Shown one piece after another: positions 56,411-64,000 of a DNA stretch of 64,000 nt. Source of the DNA: Gimesia algae. Lineage in GTDB: Bacteria > Planctomycetota > Planctomycetia > Planctomycetales > Planctomycetaceae. The notes under the pieces were generated by a model. That model was not told where the DNA came from and made no database searches. It was given only the letters and a program-made list of their open reading frames with translations. The stretch spans positions 5,307,357 to 5,371,356 of the forward strand of contig NZ_CP036343.1 in the NCBI RefSeq assembly GCF_007746795.1, given 5' to 3'. Every line of letters starts with the position of its first letter. Position 1 is the stretch's first letter. The position numbers and the translations under genes are program-made.

Positions 56411-58249
56411 ATGAACTCAACGACAGCAAAACAACTTGACCCCGATCAGATCAACGTGATCCTGGCGACTGATTGCGGCAGTACCACCACCAAGGCGATT
56501 TTGATTGAAAAAATCAATGGTGAATACCGTCAGACATTTCGTGGTGAGGCCCCCACCACCGTAGAAGAACCTGCTGCAGATGTGACGGTAGGCGTTGTCA
56601 ATGCCGTTACCGAAGTCGGTGAGCTCGCAGGTCGCAAACTGATCGATGACAACGGTGAAATCATTCGGCCGGCACAGGGAGATACCGGTTGTGATATTTA
56701 TATTTCGACATCCAGCGCGGGTGGTGGTCTGCAAATGATGGTGGCTGGCGTGGTTCGTGAAATGTCTGCCGCCAGTGCAAAGCGCGCCGCTCTGGGAGCG
56801 GGTGCGATTGTCATGGACATGATCTGCTCCAACGATAAACGACTGCCTCACGAACAGATCCAGCGAATCCGCGAACTGCGCCCTGACATGATTCTGCTGG
56901 CTGGAGGCACGGACGGAGGAACACTGAAACACGTCGTTGAATTGGCGGAACTGATTGCTCCTGCGAAACCACAGCCTCGTTTTGGCGGTTCCTATAAAAT
57001 GCCAATCATCTACGCAGGGAACCAGGAAGCAGCCAAACTGGTTGAAGAAGCGTTTGACGATGATGTGAAACTGATGACGGTAGCGAATGTCCGACCGGTA
57101 CTGGAAATGGAAAACCTGGCGCCTGCACGCGATGCCATTCACGATCTGTTCCTGGAACATGTGATGGCGCATGCCCCGGGTTATAACAAACTGATCTCCT
57201 GGGCCGATGCCCCGATCATGCCAACCCCCGGTGCGGTCGGAAATATCTTACAGACAATCGCAGAACAACAGAATATCAATGCCCTCGGCGTCGACATTGG
57301 TGGTGCAACGACCGATGTCTTCAGTGTTTTTGATGGTACCTTTAACCGCACGGTGAGCGCCAACCTGGGGATGAGTTATTCAATTTCCAATGTGTGCGCT
57401 TCAGCAACCCTTCCGATGATCTTGCGCTGGGTCCACCTGGATATGGATCCACGTGAACTGCGTAATCATATCAAGAACAAAATGATCCGTCCGACGACCA
57501 TTCCGCAGACCCGGGAAGCGCTGGTCTTCGAACAGGCAGTCGCCCGTGAAGCATTACGCCTGGCTTACATTCAGCACAAAGAGTTCGCGACTACTTTAAA
57601 AGGTGTGCAACAGCAGCGAACAGTGGGGGATACCTTCAGCCAGAACTCCAGCGGCGCCTCAATCGTTGATAATATGAAACTCAATCTGCTGGTCGCCTCG
57701 GGCGGAGTTCTCTCACACGCCCCCAGCATGAACCAGACAGCCGGAATGATGATCGATGCATTTGAACCGGAAGGCATGACCGTCCTGGCCAAAGACAGCA
57801 TTTTCATGATGCCTCATTTAGGGGTACTCGCACAGGTTCATCCCCGCGCAGCGCTTGAGGTATTTGAACGTGATTGCCTGATTTATCTGGGAACCTGTAT
57901 TGCGCCACGAGGCTTATATCGTGCGGGTAAATCGTGCTTTCGTTATCACATCCGCAGCCATTCACTTAAAGAATCCGGGGAGATGCTCTGTGGCGAGATG
58001 AAGTTGTTTCCGCTGGATGAAGACGAACAGGCGACGGTCACGGTAGAACCCGGTCGAGGTTACGATTTTGGAGCCGGTTCTGGTAAACGGAAAGAGTTTC
58101 AAGCCCGAGGTGGTAAGGTGGGACTGATTCTGGACGCACGTGGCAGACCGCTGGTTGTCCCCACCAGTGAAAAAGACCATTTAACAGAATTAAACAGCTG
58201 GATCGAAGAACTGCAGCTGTATCCTGAACCGGCTCTTACTGAAGTATGA
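56411..58249 (+). CDS. GlmL/MutL-like ASKHA-fold ATPase
   Basis: 612 residues with an actin/HSP70-like nucleotide-binding pattern: phosphate-1 loop DCGSTTTKAI (21-30), STSSAGGG (100-106), adenosine/connect loop LLAGGTDGGT (162-171), and phosphate-2 loop GVDIGGATTD (293-302). It matches the glutamate-mutase-accessory GlmL/MutL family. The known role is to protect or reactivate a cobalamin-dependent mutase, but no mutase subunit lies here. The next genes are membrane proteins instead, so an ATPase role in that complex is more likely. GGTGAG supports the ATG. Confidence 0.85.
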   Translation: MNSTTAKQLDPDQINVILATDCGSTTTKAILIEKINGEYRQTFRGEAPTTVEEPAADVTVGVVNAVTEVGELAGRKLIDDNGEIIRPAQGDTGCDIYISTSSAGGGLQMMVAGVVREMSAASAKRAALGAGAIVMDMICSNDKRLPHEQIQRIRELRPDMILLAGGTDGGTLKHVVELAELIAPAKPQPRFGGSYKMPIIYAGNQEAAKLVEEAFDDDVKLMTVANVRPVLEMENLAPARDAIHDLFLEHVMAHAPGYNKLISWADAPIMPTPGAVGNILQTIAEQQNINALGVDIGGATTDVFSVFDGTFNRTVSANLGMSYSISNVCASATLPMILRWVHLDMDPRELRNHIKNKMIRPTTIPQTREALVFEQAVAREALRLAYIQHKEFATTLKGVQQQRTVGDTFSQNSSGASIVDNMKLNLLVASGGVLSHAPSMNQTAGMMIDAFEPEGMTVLAKDSIFMMPHLGVLAQVHPRAALEVFERDCLIYLGTCIAPRGLYRAGKSCFRYHIRSHSLKESGEMLCGEMKLFPLDEDEQATVTVEPGRGYDFGAGSGKRKEFQARGGKVGLILDARGRPLVVPTSEKDHLTELNSWIEELQLYPEPALTEV

Positions 58250-58274
58250 TTCAACCAAAAGAGATCTAAGAATT

Positions 58275-59405
58275 ATGGCGAAGGCATATTCCCCCGGGTT
58301 ACAGATCAGTCAGCGCGTCCTGCATTCCAGCAGGCGGATACTCCCTATTCCTGGTGATGTACTCGTTCAGGAAGGGGATCGGGTTACCGCAGACCAGATC
58401 GTGGCCCAGACATTCATGCCCGGTGATGTCACTCCGATTAATATTGCCAATCAGATTTCGGTAGCACCCTCTGAAGTCCCCCATTGCATGCTCATTGCTG
58501 CAGGGGACGAAGTCCACGTAGGAGACATACTGGCACGCAGTAACGGGATTTTCGGATTTTTCAAGTCGGAAACAAGAGCAAAAACCGCAGGGACGATTGA
58601 ATCAATCTCCCACGTGACTGGGCAGGTCATCTTACGGGGCGCCCCCATGCCGATTCAGGTTTGTGCCTACCAGGCGGGAAGGGTGAAAGAAGTCATCCCC
58701 CAACAGGGAGTGGTTATCGAATCAGAAGTCGCTTTCCTGCAGGGAATTCTCGGGATTGGTGGAGAAGCCTTTGGAACGATCACCTTCGCCTGCCAGAACA
58801 AACAGGAACCTCTGACAGCAGAACTGCTTGATGAATCGATGCGGGGAAAAATCGTTATTGGCGGTGCTCGTATGACCGGCAAAGCAGTGATGCGGGGAAT
58901 CGAAATTGGTGTCGCCGCGATGATTTCAGGGGGAATCGACGACGAGGACTTGAAAGAAATTCTCGGCTACGATCTGGGGGTAGCCGTCACCGGATCAGAA
59001 CATATTGGCACGACTCTGATCATCACAGAGGGCTTCGGTGATATCGCGATGGCAGATCGAACATTCAACCTGCTGAAAGAACAGGAAGGAGCGAAAGCCG
59101 CCGTCAATGGGACTACACAAATCCGTGCTGGCGTTCTGCGACCGGAAATCGTCATTCCCCTGGATGACAGGTCCTCTGCAGGCAAAGAAACCAGACAGGC
59201 TGTTTCAGCAGGAATTCTGGAATCGGGTGTCCCCGTGCGGATTATTCGCGACCCCTATTTTGGTCTGCTGGGACAAGTAGGTGAGATGCCTACGGAACTG
59301 CGAACACTCGAATCAGGATCTTTGTCACGCGTCTTGGAAGTCATTCTGGATTCTGGAGAAAACGTGATTGTTCCCCGTGCCAATGTGGAACTCATCGAAG
59401 GATAA
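58275..59405 (+). CDS. Soluble protein with barrel-sandwich-like N-terminus, unknown
   Basis: 376 residues, no signal peptide or membrane helix, hence cytosolic. The N-terminal 140 residues repeat short beta units with the turns PGDVLVQEGDRVTAD and AAGDEVHVGDILA, reminiscent of biotinyl/lipoyl or NqrA/RnfC-type barrel-sandwich hybrids. The middle (about 195-260) has an alternating alpha/beta pattern with GKIVIGGARMTGKAVMRG. The C-terminus (SRVLEVILDSGENVIVPRANVELIEG) looks like a small KOW/SH3-like barrel. It follows the GlmL-like gene by 25 bp. Confidence 0.7.
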   Translation: MAKAYSPGLQISQRVLHSSRRILPIPGDVLVQEGDRVTADQIVAQTFMPGDVTPINIANQISVAPSEVPHCMLIAAGDEVHVGDILARSNGIFGFFKSETRAKTAGTIESISHVTGQVILRGAPMPIQVCAYQAGRVKEVIPQQGVVIESEVAFLQGILGIGGEAFGTITFACQNKQEPLTAELLDESMRGKIVIGGARMTGKAVMRGIEIGVAAMISGGIDDEDLKEILGYDLGVAVTGSEHIGTTLIITEGFGDIAMADRTFNLLKEQEGAKAAVNGTTQIRAGVLRPEIVIPLDDRSSAGKETRQAVSAGILESGVPVRIIRDPYFGLLGQVGEMPTELRTLESGSLSRVLEVILDSGENVIVPRANVELIEG

Positions 59406-59411
59406 CCATTC

Positions 59412-60668
59412 ATGCAATACTGGATCAATAAGGTGTGTCTGAAAATACCACTGCTGCTACTGATCTTCGCTTACGGATTCTCAGTGGTTCGCGCTGCAGA
59501 ACCACCCGCGCCTCCTACGGATTTCCGGGCTGAGGATGTTCCGGGCGATGCAGGCACCGCTATCGATCTGTTCTGGACTCTCTCCCCCGATGACAAACCC
59601 GATCTCAAACCGCGTAAGGTCTTACGATATATCATCTCCCGTAAAGCAGTAGATGAGTCTGATGCCAAATTTGAAAATATCGGCGAACCCACCTATCGAG
59701 TCAATACATTTCGCGATTCAAACTGCGAGCCCGGTACCCCCTATCTCTATCGAATCGAAGCCGTCGGGCAGGAAAGCATGACATCCTCCCCTGTCGTCAT
59801 TAAAGAACCGATTATCGCGACGCTGCAATGGTTTAACCTGCAGCGCAGCTGGTTCGCGGTCTTTGTCGTATTAATCTGCGGCGCAGTCATCTTCTTTATC
59901 CGACTGGCGCGTAGCGGCAAAAAACTGAAAGTCAGAAAAATTGCAGGTCTGGAAGCGATTAACGATGCAGTGGGCCGTGCGACAGAGATGGGGCGTTCCT
60001 GCCTGTTCGTCCCCGGGATTCAGGATATCAATGACATTCAGACTGTCGCCGGAATTACCATCCTCGCTCAGGTGGCAGAAACGACGGCAGATTATCGCGC
60101 CCAACTGGAAGTCCCTACTTCTCGCTCACTCGTAATGACAACAGCCCGCGATACCGTGGAAGCCGCCTACCTGTCAGCGGGTAGACCCGATGAATACAAC
60201 GAAGACGATATCTATTACATCACCGACGAACAGTTCGGGTATGTTGCCAGTGTCACGGGTAAAATGGTCCGCGACAAACCGGCGGCCTGTTTTTACATGG
60301 GTGCATTTTACGCCGAATCATTGATTCTGGCAGAGACCGGTAATTCGGTTGGTGCCATTCAGATCGCCGGCACCGCGATGCCCACTCAGCTCCCCTTTTT
60401 CGTCGCCGCCTGTGATTTCACCCTGATTGGTGAAGAATTCTTTGCCGCCTCCGCATATCTGTCTGGTGAACCACAGCAGTTGGGTAGCTTGAAAGGACAA
60501 GATTTCGGAAAACTGATCGGGGGCCTGGTACTGATTGCCGGCTGTCTTCTCGTGACACTCTCCGCGATCCAGTCACGTGGAGTCGCTCTCGAAAACCAGG
60601 AACCGACCTTTTTCCAGACTGCATCGAACTACATCATAGAGAATATCCTCGGTAAAGGAGGTTTCTAA
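59412..60668 (+). CDS. FN3-containing membrane protein (DUF6754-like)
   Basis: 418 residues. A signal peptide (about 10-28), an FN3-like beta-sandwich about 33-130 (LRYIISRKAV, GTPYLYRIEAVG), then membrane helix at about 145-162. Cytosolic domain about 170-365 with KKLKVRKIAGLEAINDAVGRATEMGRSCLFVPGIQDINDIQTVAGITIL. A second helix at about 372-390 and an amphipathic end. I recognise this layout as DUF6754; that name is from memory. It follows the previous gene by 6 bp, with AAGGA. Confidence 0.75.
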   Translation: MQYWINKVCLKIPLLLLIFAYGFSVVRAAEPPAPPTDFRAEDVPGDAGTAIDLFWTLSPDDKPDLKPRKVLRYIISRKAVDESDAKFENIGEPTYRVNTFRDSNCEPGTPYLYRIEAVGQESMTSSPVVIKEPIIATLQWFNLQRSWFAVFVVLICGAVIFFIRLARSGKKLKVRKIAGLEAINDAVGRATEMGRSCLFVPGIQDINDIQTVAGITILAQVAETTADYRAQLEVPTSRSLVMTTARDTVEAAYLSAGRPDEYNEDDIYYITDEQFGYVASVTGKMVRDKPAACFYMGAFYAESLILAETGNSVGAIQIAGTAMPTQLPFFVAACDFTLIGEEFFAASAYLSGEPQQLGSLKGQDFGKLIGGLVLIAGCLLVTLSAIQSRGVALENQEPTFFQTASNYIIENILGKGGF

Positions 60669-60670
60669 TA

Positions 60671-61399
60671 ATGAAGCGAACCATCCCCCTGCTGATTTCC
60701 GCAATGACAGGATTCATATTGATAGGCACCGCATTTATCCCCCGGTTTGTCGACTGGGGAAACATTGCGATGGCCTGGTTCAATCTGCTCGCAGCATTCG
60801 CCTTTATTCTCGGTGGAGGCAATCTACTCAAAATGCAGTTGCAGAAAATCTCAGCACAACAACCAGGCTGGGGTTATGCTGCAGTTACCTTGATTGCATT
60901 TTTTATCACCCTCTTTGTGGGACTGGCAAAAGTCGGCGTGCACCCGAATGTCAATTTCCCGGAATTTACCTGGTCAGGAGATTATCTGCAGGAAGATGGT
61001 GCCTTCTGGTGGTTGTTTGAATATATTTTTACGCCGCTCTCTGCCACCATGTTTGCCTTGCTGGCGTTTTATATTTCTTCCGCCGCTTTTCGGGCCTTTC
61101 GTGCCAAAAATACGGAAGCCACGATTCTACTGATCATTGCCGTCATCATTTTACTGGGACGTACTTATGCCAGTGTCTGGCTGACAGGCTGGTTTCCGGA
61201 TGAATTTATTCTCGGCGAAAGTGGCATCAAATACAGTGATTTTAAACTGCAGAATTTATCGGAAATCATCATGGAAGACTTTATGACTCCGGGAATGCGG
61301 GCCATCAAGATTGGAATTGCACTTGGGGTGGCTTCCACTTCGCTGAAAGTTTTATTAGGCGTTGACCGTTCTTACCTTGGCTCAGATCAGGAGGCGTAA
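60671..61399 (+). CDS. Polytopic membrane protein of the GlmL-like operon
   Basis: 242 residues with about five to six membrane helices (roughly 5-25, 32-50, 65-85, 116-138, 150-170 and 215-232). The short C-terminal KVLLGVDRSYLGSD looks conserved. AAAGGAGG lies directly before the ATG, an unusually strong site. It begins 2 bp after the FN3 gene. Confidence 0.7.
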   Translation: MKRTIPLLISAMTGFILIGTAFIPRFVDWGNIAMAWFNLLAAFAFILGGGNLLKMQLQKISAQQPGWGYAAVTLIAFFITLFVGLAKVGVHPNVNFPEFTWSGDYLQEDGAFWWLFEYIFTPLSATMFALLAFYISSAAFRAFRAKNTEATILLIIAVIILLGRTYASVWLTGWFPDEFILGESGIKYSDFKLQNLSEIIMEDFMTPGMRAIKIGIALGVASTSLKVLLGVDRSYLGSDQEA

Positions 61400-61402
61400 T
61401 CA

Positions 61403-62266
61403 ATGCTGAACTTTCTACAACACCTGGATCGCCGCTGGATCTTTTTACTGATGTTTATCGCCGTTGCCGTCCCCCTCATCATGGGCACCACGTTTCCAGA
61501 AACACCTTCGCCGCAGGTACTGGCGGTCTTTGATGCAGTCGATAATCTGCCCGACGGTTCCAATGTCGTTATGGCATTAGACTATGACCCTGCCAGCCAG
61601 GGAGAGCTTCAGCCCATGGCTTCGGCCTTCGCACGTCACTGCGCCATCAAAAAACATAATATTTACTTTATGACACTCTGGCCTCAGGGAATTTCGATGA
61701 TCCAGAAGTCGATCGACATCCTGCAGGAAGAGTATCCGGAGACTTACAAAGGTAAATACGGAACAAAATACGTCAACCTCGGCTTCCGGGCCGGCAATGA
61801 AGGCGTCATAAAACTGGTCGTCGAAGATTTGAAAAAATCCTACTCCACTGACATTCATGGAACCAATCTTGATAATATCCCCCTCACGAAGAACCTCAAA
61901 AACATTCAGCAGGTCGATCTGTTATGCAATGTGAGTGCCGGATATCCCGGTTCACAGGAATGGGTACTTTACGGCTCTTCCCCCTTTGATATCCCCACCG
62001 TTGTCGGCTGCACCGGAGTTCAGGCCCCGACGATGTTGCCTTACATTCCCGACCAACTCACCGGCATGCTCGCTGCAATCAAAGGAGCCGCGGAATATGA
62101 ACAGGCCATTATCAATGTGTACCCACAACTGAAGAATAACCCGAACGCCAAAGAAGGTCTGATTCGCATGGGACCTCAACTGGTCGCACATATTCTGCTC
62201 ATCAGCTTGATATTCTTAGGTAATGTGATTTATTTCTGGGAACGAAAACAGGGACTGCATCAATGA
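61403..62266 (+). CDS. Membrane-anchored protein with large soluble domain
   Basis: 287 residues. One helix at about 14-30, a soluble domain of about 220 residues, then a second helix at about 258-276. The domain alternates strands and helices (SNVVMALDYDPASQGELQPMA, HNIYFMTLWPQG, KYVNLGFRAGNEGVIKLVVEDL, IPTVVGCTGVQAP), as in a Rossmann-like or periplasmic binding fold. AGGAGG precedes the ATG. Its TGA overlaps the next start (ATGA). Confidence 0.7.
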   Translation: MLNFLQHLDRRWIFLLMFIAVAVPLIMGTTFPETPSPQVLAVFDAVDNLPDGSNVVMALDYDPASQGELQPMASAFARHCAIKKHNIYFMTLWPQGISMIQKSIDILQEEYPETYKGKYGTKYVNLGFRAGNEGVIKLVVEDLKKSYSTDIHGTNLDNIPLTKNLKNIQQVDLLCNVSAGYPGSQEWVLYGSSPFDIPTVVGCTGVQAPTMLPYIPDQLTGMLAAIKGAAEYEQAIINVYPQLKNNPNAKEGLIRMGPQLVAHILLISLIFLGNVIYFWERKQGLHQ

Positions 62267-63156
62267 AGCAATCAACACTCATCTGGACAATCTTGATGGT
62301 CGCCGGTGGTGCATTTCTGCTGTTCCAGGCCAGTAAAGGAAACGGGCGCGTCTATGTGCGTGAAATTCCCGTTGATGCCCAGTCATCTCAGCCCGAGGGA
62401 GAGAAACAGGATTACCACTGGAACCGTTATCAACAGGTGACAGAGAGTGAAAAAGGGGAACCGGATGTTCGCTTCAGTTTTTCACGAACGCTGGGATTGT
62501 GGGTCGCCGCTTTTTGTACGTTGGCTATTTTCTCCTTTCTCTACGGCGACAACCCGATCTACAAATTTACCGAATCGGTTTTTGTTGGAGTTTCTGCCGC
62601 GTATGCGATGATCGTCTCCTTCTGGACGGAAATCATGACCAACCTGTACGCGAAACTTCTGCCAGACCTGGCACGCATTACGTTTTTCCCTGATATTGAT
62701 TCCACAGCCGAGCCAGACTATCTTTACCTGATCCCGCTCGTCTTGAGTATTTTACTTTTATGGCGTCTGTCTCCCAAAGGCAGCTGGATTGCCCGTTGGC
62801 CACTGGCGTTCTTTATCGGCGCGACAGCCGGCATCCGCTTGATCAGCTATCTGGAAACGGACTTTATTGGACAGTTGCAAAGTACCGTGATGCCCTTCCT
62901 TGTTTTTGCTTCCGATGGCTCGCTGCTGTGGATTAAATCATTACGAAACACCATATTCATCGTGGGCGTACTGTCCTGCATGATCTATTTCTTTTTCTCA
63001 GTCGAACATGAAGGCATCATCAAATATATCTCCCGTCTGGGAATCTGGTTTTTGATGGTCACCTTTGGTGCCAGCTTTGCGTATACCGTCATGGGTCGAA
63101 TTGCCCTGCTCAGTGGTCGACTTGTTTTCCTGTTTAATGACTGGCTGGGAATTTGA
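62263..63156 (+). CDS. Polytopic membrane protein of the GlmL-like operon
   Basis: 297 residues. A first helix (about 6-24), then a charged segment, and about six helices after residue 80 (LWVAAFCTLAIFSFLYG, SVFVGVSAAYAMIVSFW, LYLIPLVLSILLLWRL, WPLAFFIGATAGIRLI, TIFIVGVLSCMIYFFF, LGIWFLMVTFGASFAY). Conserved-looking YGDNPIYKFTESVFVGVSAAYAM. It overlaps the previous gene by 4 nt, closing the operon. Confidence 0.7.
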   Translation: MKQSTLIWTILMVAGGAFLLFQASKGNGRVYVREIPVDAQSSQPEGEKQDYHWNRYQQVTESEKGEPDVRFSFSRTLGLWVAAFCTLAIFSFLYGDNPIYKFTESVFVGVSAAYAMIVSFWTEIMTNLYAKLLPDLARITFFPDIDSTAEPDYLYLIPLVLSILLLWRLSPKGSWIARWPLAFFIGATAGIRLISYLETDFIGQLQSTVMPFLVFASDGSLLWIKSLRNTIFIVGVLSCMIYFFFSVEHEGIIKYISRLGIWFLMVTFGASFAYTVMGRIALLSGRLVFLFNDWLGI

Positions 63157-63417
63157 TTTTCAATACTAAGCCGAATGTCGCCAGATCCGCATTGAGAGGA
63201 TGAAACGATTTCCCCTCATAAAACTGAGTAAACCACGTTCATCAGATTACTTGTGGATTACCCTCCGCTGAAAATCTGATGAAGATCCGGATTTTGTGAA
63301 AAGCATTTACTTTCTACGCTACGCGATCATTTCTGCATCTGCTATATTTGAACTCAGCCCACCGGTCGCCCGCCCCGGGTTGATACCTCAACTATCCCAG
63401 GTAAGAAATAAATTGTA

Positions 63418-64000
63418 ATGAACTCGCAGCCGACTGCTGATGCAGAGCTGAATATAAACTCCCCCGAACTAGCTCTCACTACTTACAAATTTTTTCCCGG
63501 CTGGACCATGCTGGGAATCGCTGCAATGGCGCAGTTTTTATCGGCCCCCGGCCAGTCATTTTCCATAGCTGTTTTTAAAGATCCGATGCGGCTCTCTCTG
63601 GGGTTAACCGAGACTCAGTACTCACTCGCTTACGGGTTTGCCACGATTGTCAGTGCCTGTCTACTCCCTTTTGTCGGTAGCATCCTAGACCGCTGGGGGG
63701 CGCGTATCATTCTGCCCATCATCGCCGTGGGCCTCTCTGCCGCCTGTTATTTCATGTCACGAATCCACTCTCTGTCAGAACTTTATATTGGATTCAGTCT
63801 CGTCCGTAGCCTGGGACAAGGCGCTCTCACTTTGATCTCCGTCTGGATGGTGGGAGAATGGTTCGAGAAAAAACGGGGACGTGCCACGGCACTGGCGGGA
63901 TTTGGCAGCGCCTTTTCCGTGATGACGATCCCGCTGCTCAACAGCTGGTTGATTACTCATTATGGCTGGCAGACCGGTTGGGTATTTCATTCGATTACCG
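63418..64000 (+). CDS. MFS transporter, 5' part (truncated by the window end)
   Basis: About 194 codons from the ATG at 63418 to the edge. It has a short polar N-terminus, then at least six hydrophobic segments. GSILDRWGARIIL matches the major facilitator loop 2-3 motif, and EWFEKKRGRATALAGFG is typical of the region before helices 5-6 in oxalate/formate-antiporter-like or monocarboxylate transporters. Substrate unknown; the gene continues outside. Confidence 0.88.
   Translation, partial: MNSQPTADAELNINSPELALTTYKFFPGWTMLGIAAMAQFLSAPGQSFSIAVFKDPMRLSLGLTETQYSLAYGFATIVSACLLPFVGSILDRWGARIILPIIAVGLSAACYFMSRIHSLSELYIGFSLVRSLGQGALTLISVWMVGEWFEKKRGRATALAGFGSAFSVMTIPLLNSWLITHYGWQTGWVFHSIT

Noticed and set aside
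56411-58249. Glutamate mutase accessory function taken literally
   Set aside because: No mutase subunits or cobalamin-binding motif in the neighbouring genes; the operon partners are membrane proteins.
1-64000. Mobile island, prophage or defence system
   Set aside because: No integrase, transposase, restriction or phage genes and no tRNA-associated repeats; housekeeping genes are spread throughout.

Overview
The window looks like ordinary chromosome of a planctomycete, most likely Gimesia/Planctomyces-like. The grounds are two secreted FGly-type sulfatases, two secreted PQQ-type beta-propeller proteins, a Gly/Ser/Arg-rich surface protein, a small conserved-looking lipoprotein, several envelope proteins of planctomycete type, and moderate GC. 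This placement is inference from gene content; there is no rRNA to confirm it. I saw no tRNA, rRNA, CRISPR array, transposase or integrase. The one hint of past mobility is an 88-bp sequence present twice in inverted orientation (16256-16343 and 38339-38426, 74/88 identical).

Layout. 1-6.3 kb: the edge of an unidentified gene, dinB, a sulfatase, and an ABC exporter whose permease is fused to a CPBP protease. 6.7-13.2 kb: a PQQ-like protein, a membrane-anchored unknown, an FAD oxidoreductase plus MnmM-type methyltransferase pair (probably tRNA wobble-uridine modification), a DUF2007-type protein and an M19 dipeptidase. 13.3-22.3 kb: surface protein, small lipoprotein, folD, pgpA, assimilatory sulfite reductase, leuA. 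22.7-30.4 kb: GT39-type glycosyltransferase, mobA, a YkgJ-type protein, an HU-like protein with a long tail, pyrD, trpS. 30.5-38.9 kb: a 966-residue PQQ protein carrying a methyltransferase-like insert, a second sulfatase, a GH114-like protein, an APS-reductase-type cysH, a NagD-type phosphatase, hsp20. 39.3-45.1 kb: glnA, pdxJ, plsC, a serine hydrolase, a STAS protein. 45.5-48.9 kb: three exported envelope proteins, two of them paralogous. 49.2-55.7 kb: a LolA-like protein, VWA protein, lspA, TPR protein, ExbB, two ExbD and TatD, all on one strand.

55.9-63.2 kb is the most interesting part: a tight operon with a GlmL/MutL-like ASKHA ATPase, a soluble protein with a barrel-sandwich-like start, an FN3/DUF6754-like membrane protein and three further membrane proteins. 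The last five genes are separated by 6, 2, 3 and -4 bp. No cobalamin-dependent mutase lies beside them, so the GlmL-like name probably misleads, and the cluster is a good candidate for an undescribed membrane complex. The window ends inside an MFS transporter gene.

Many transcription units end in clear stem-loop terminators, which help define the operons.
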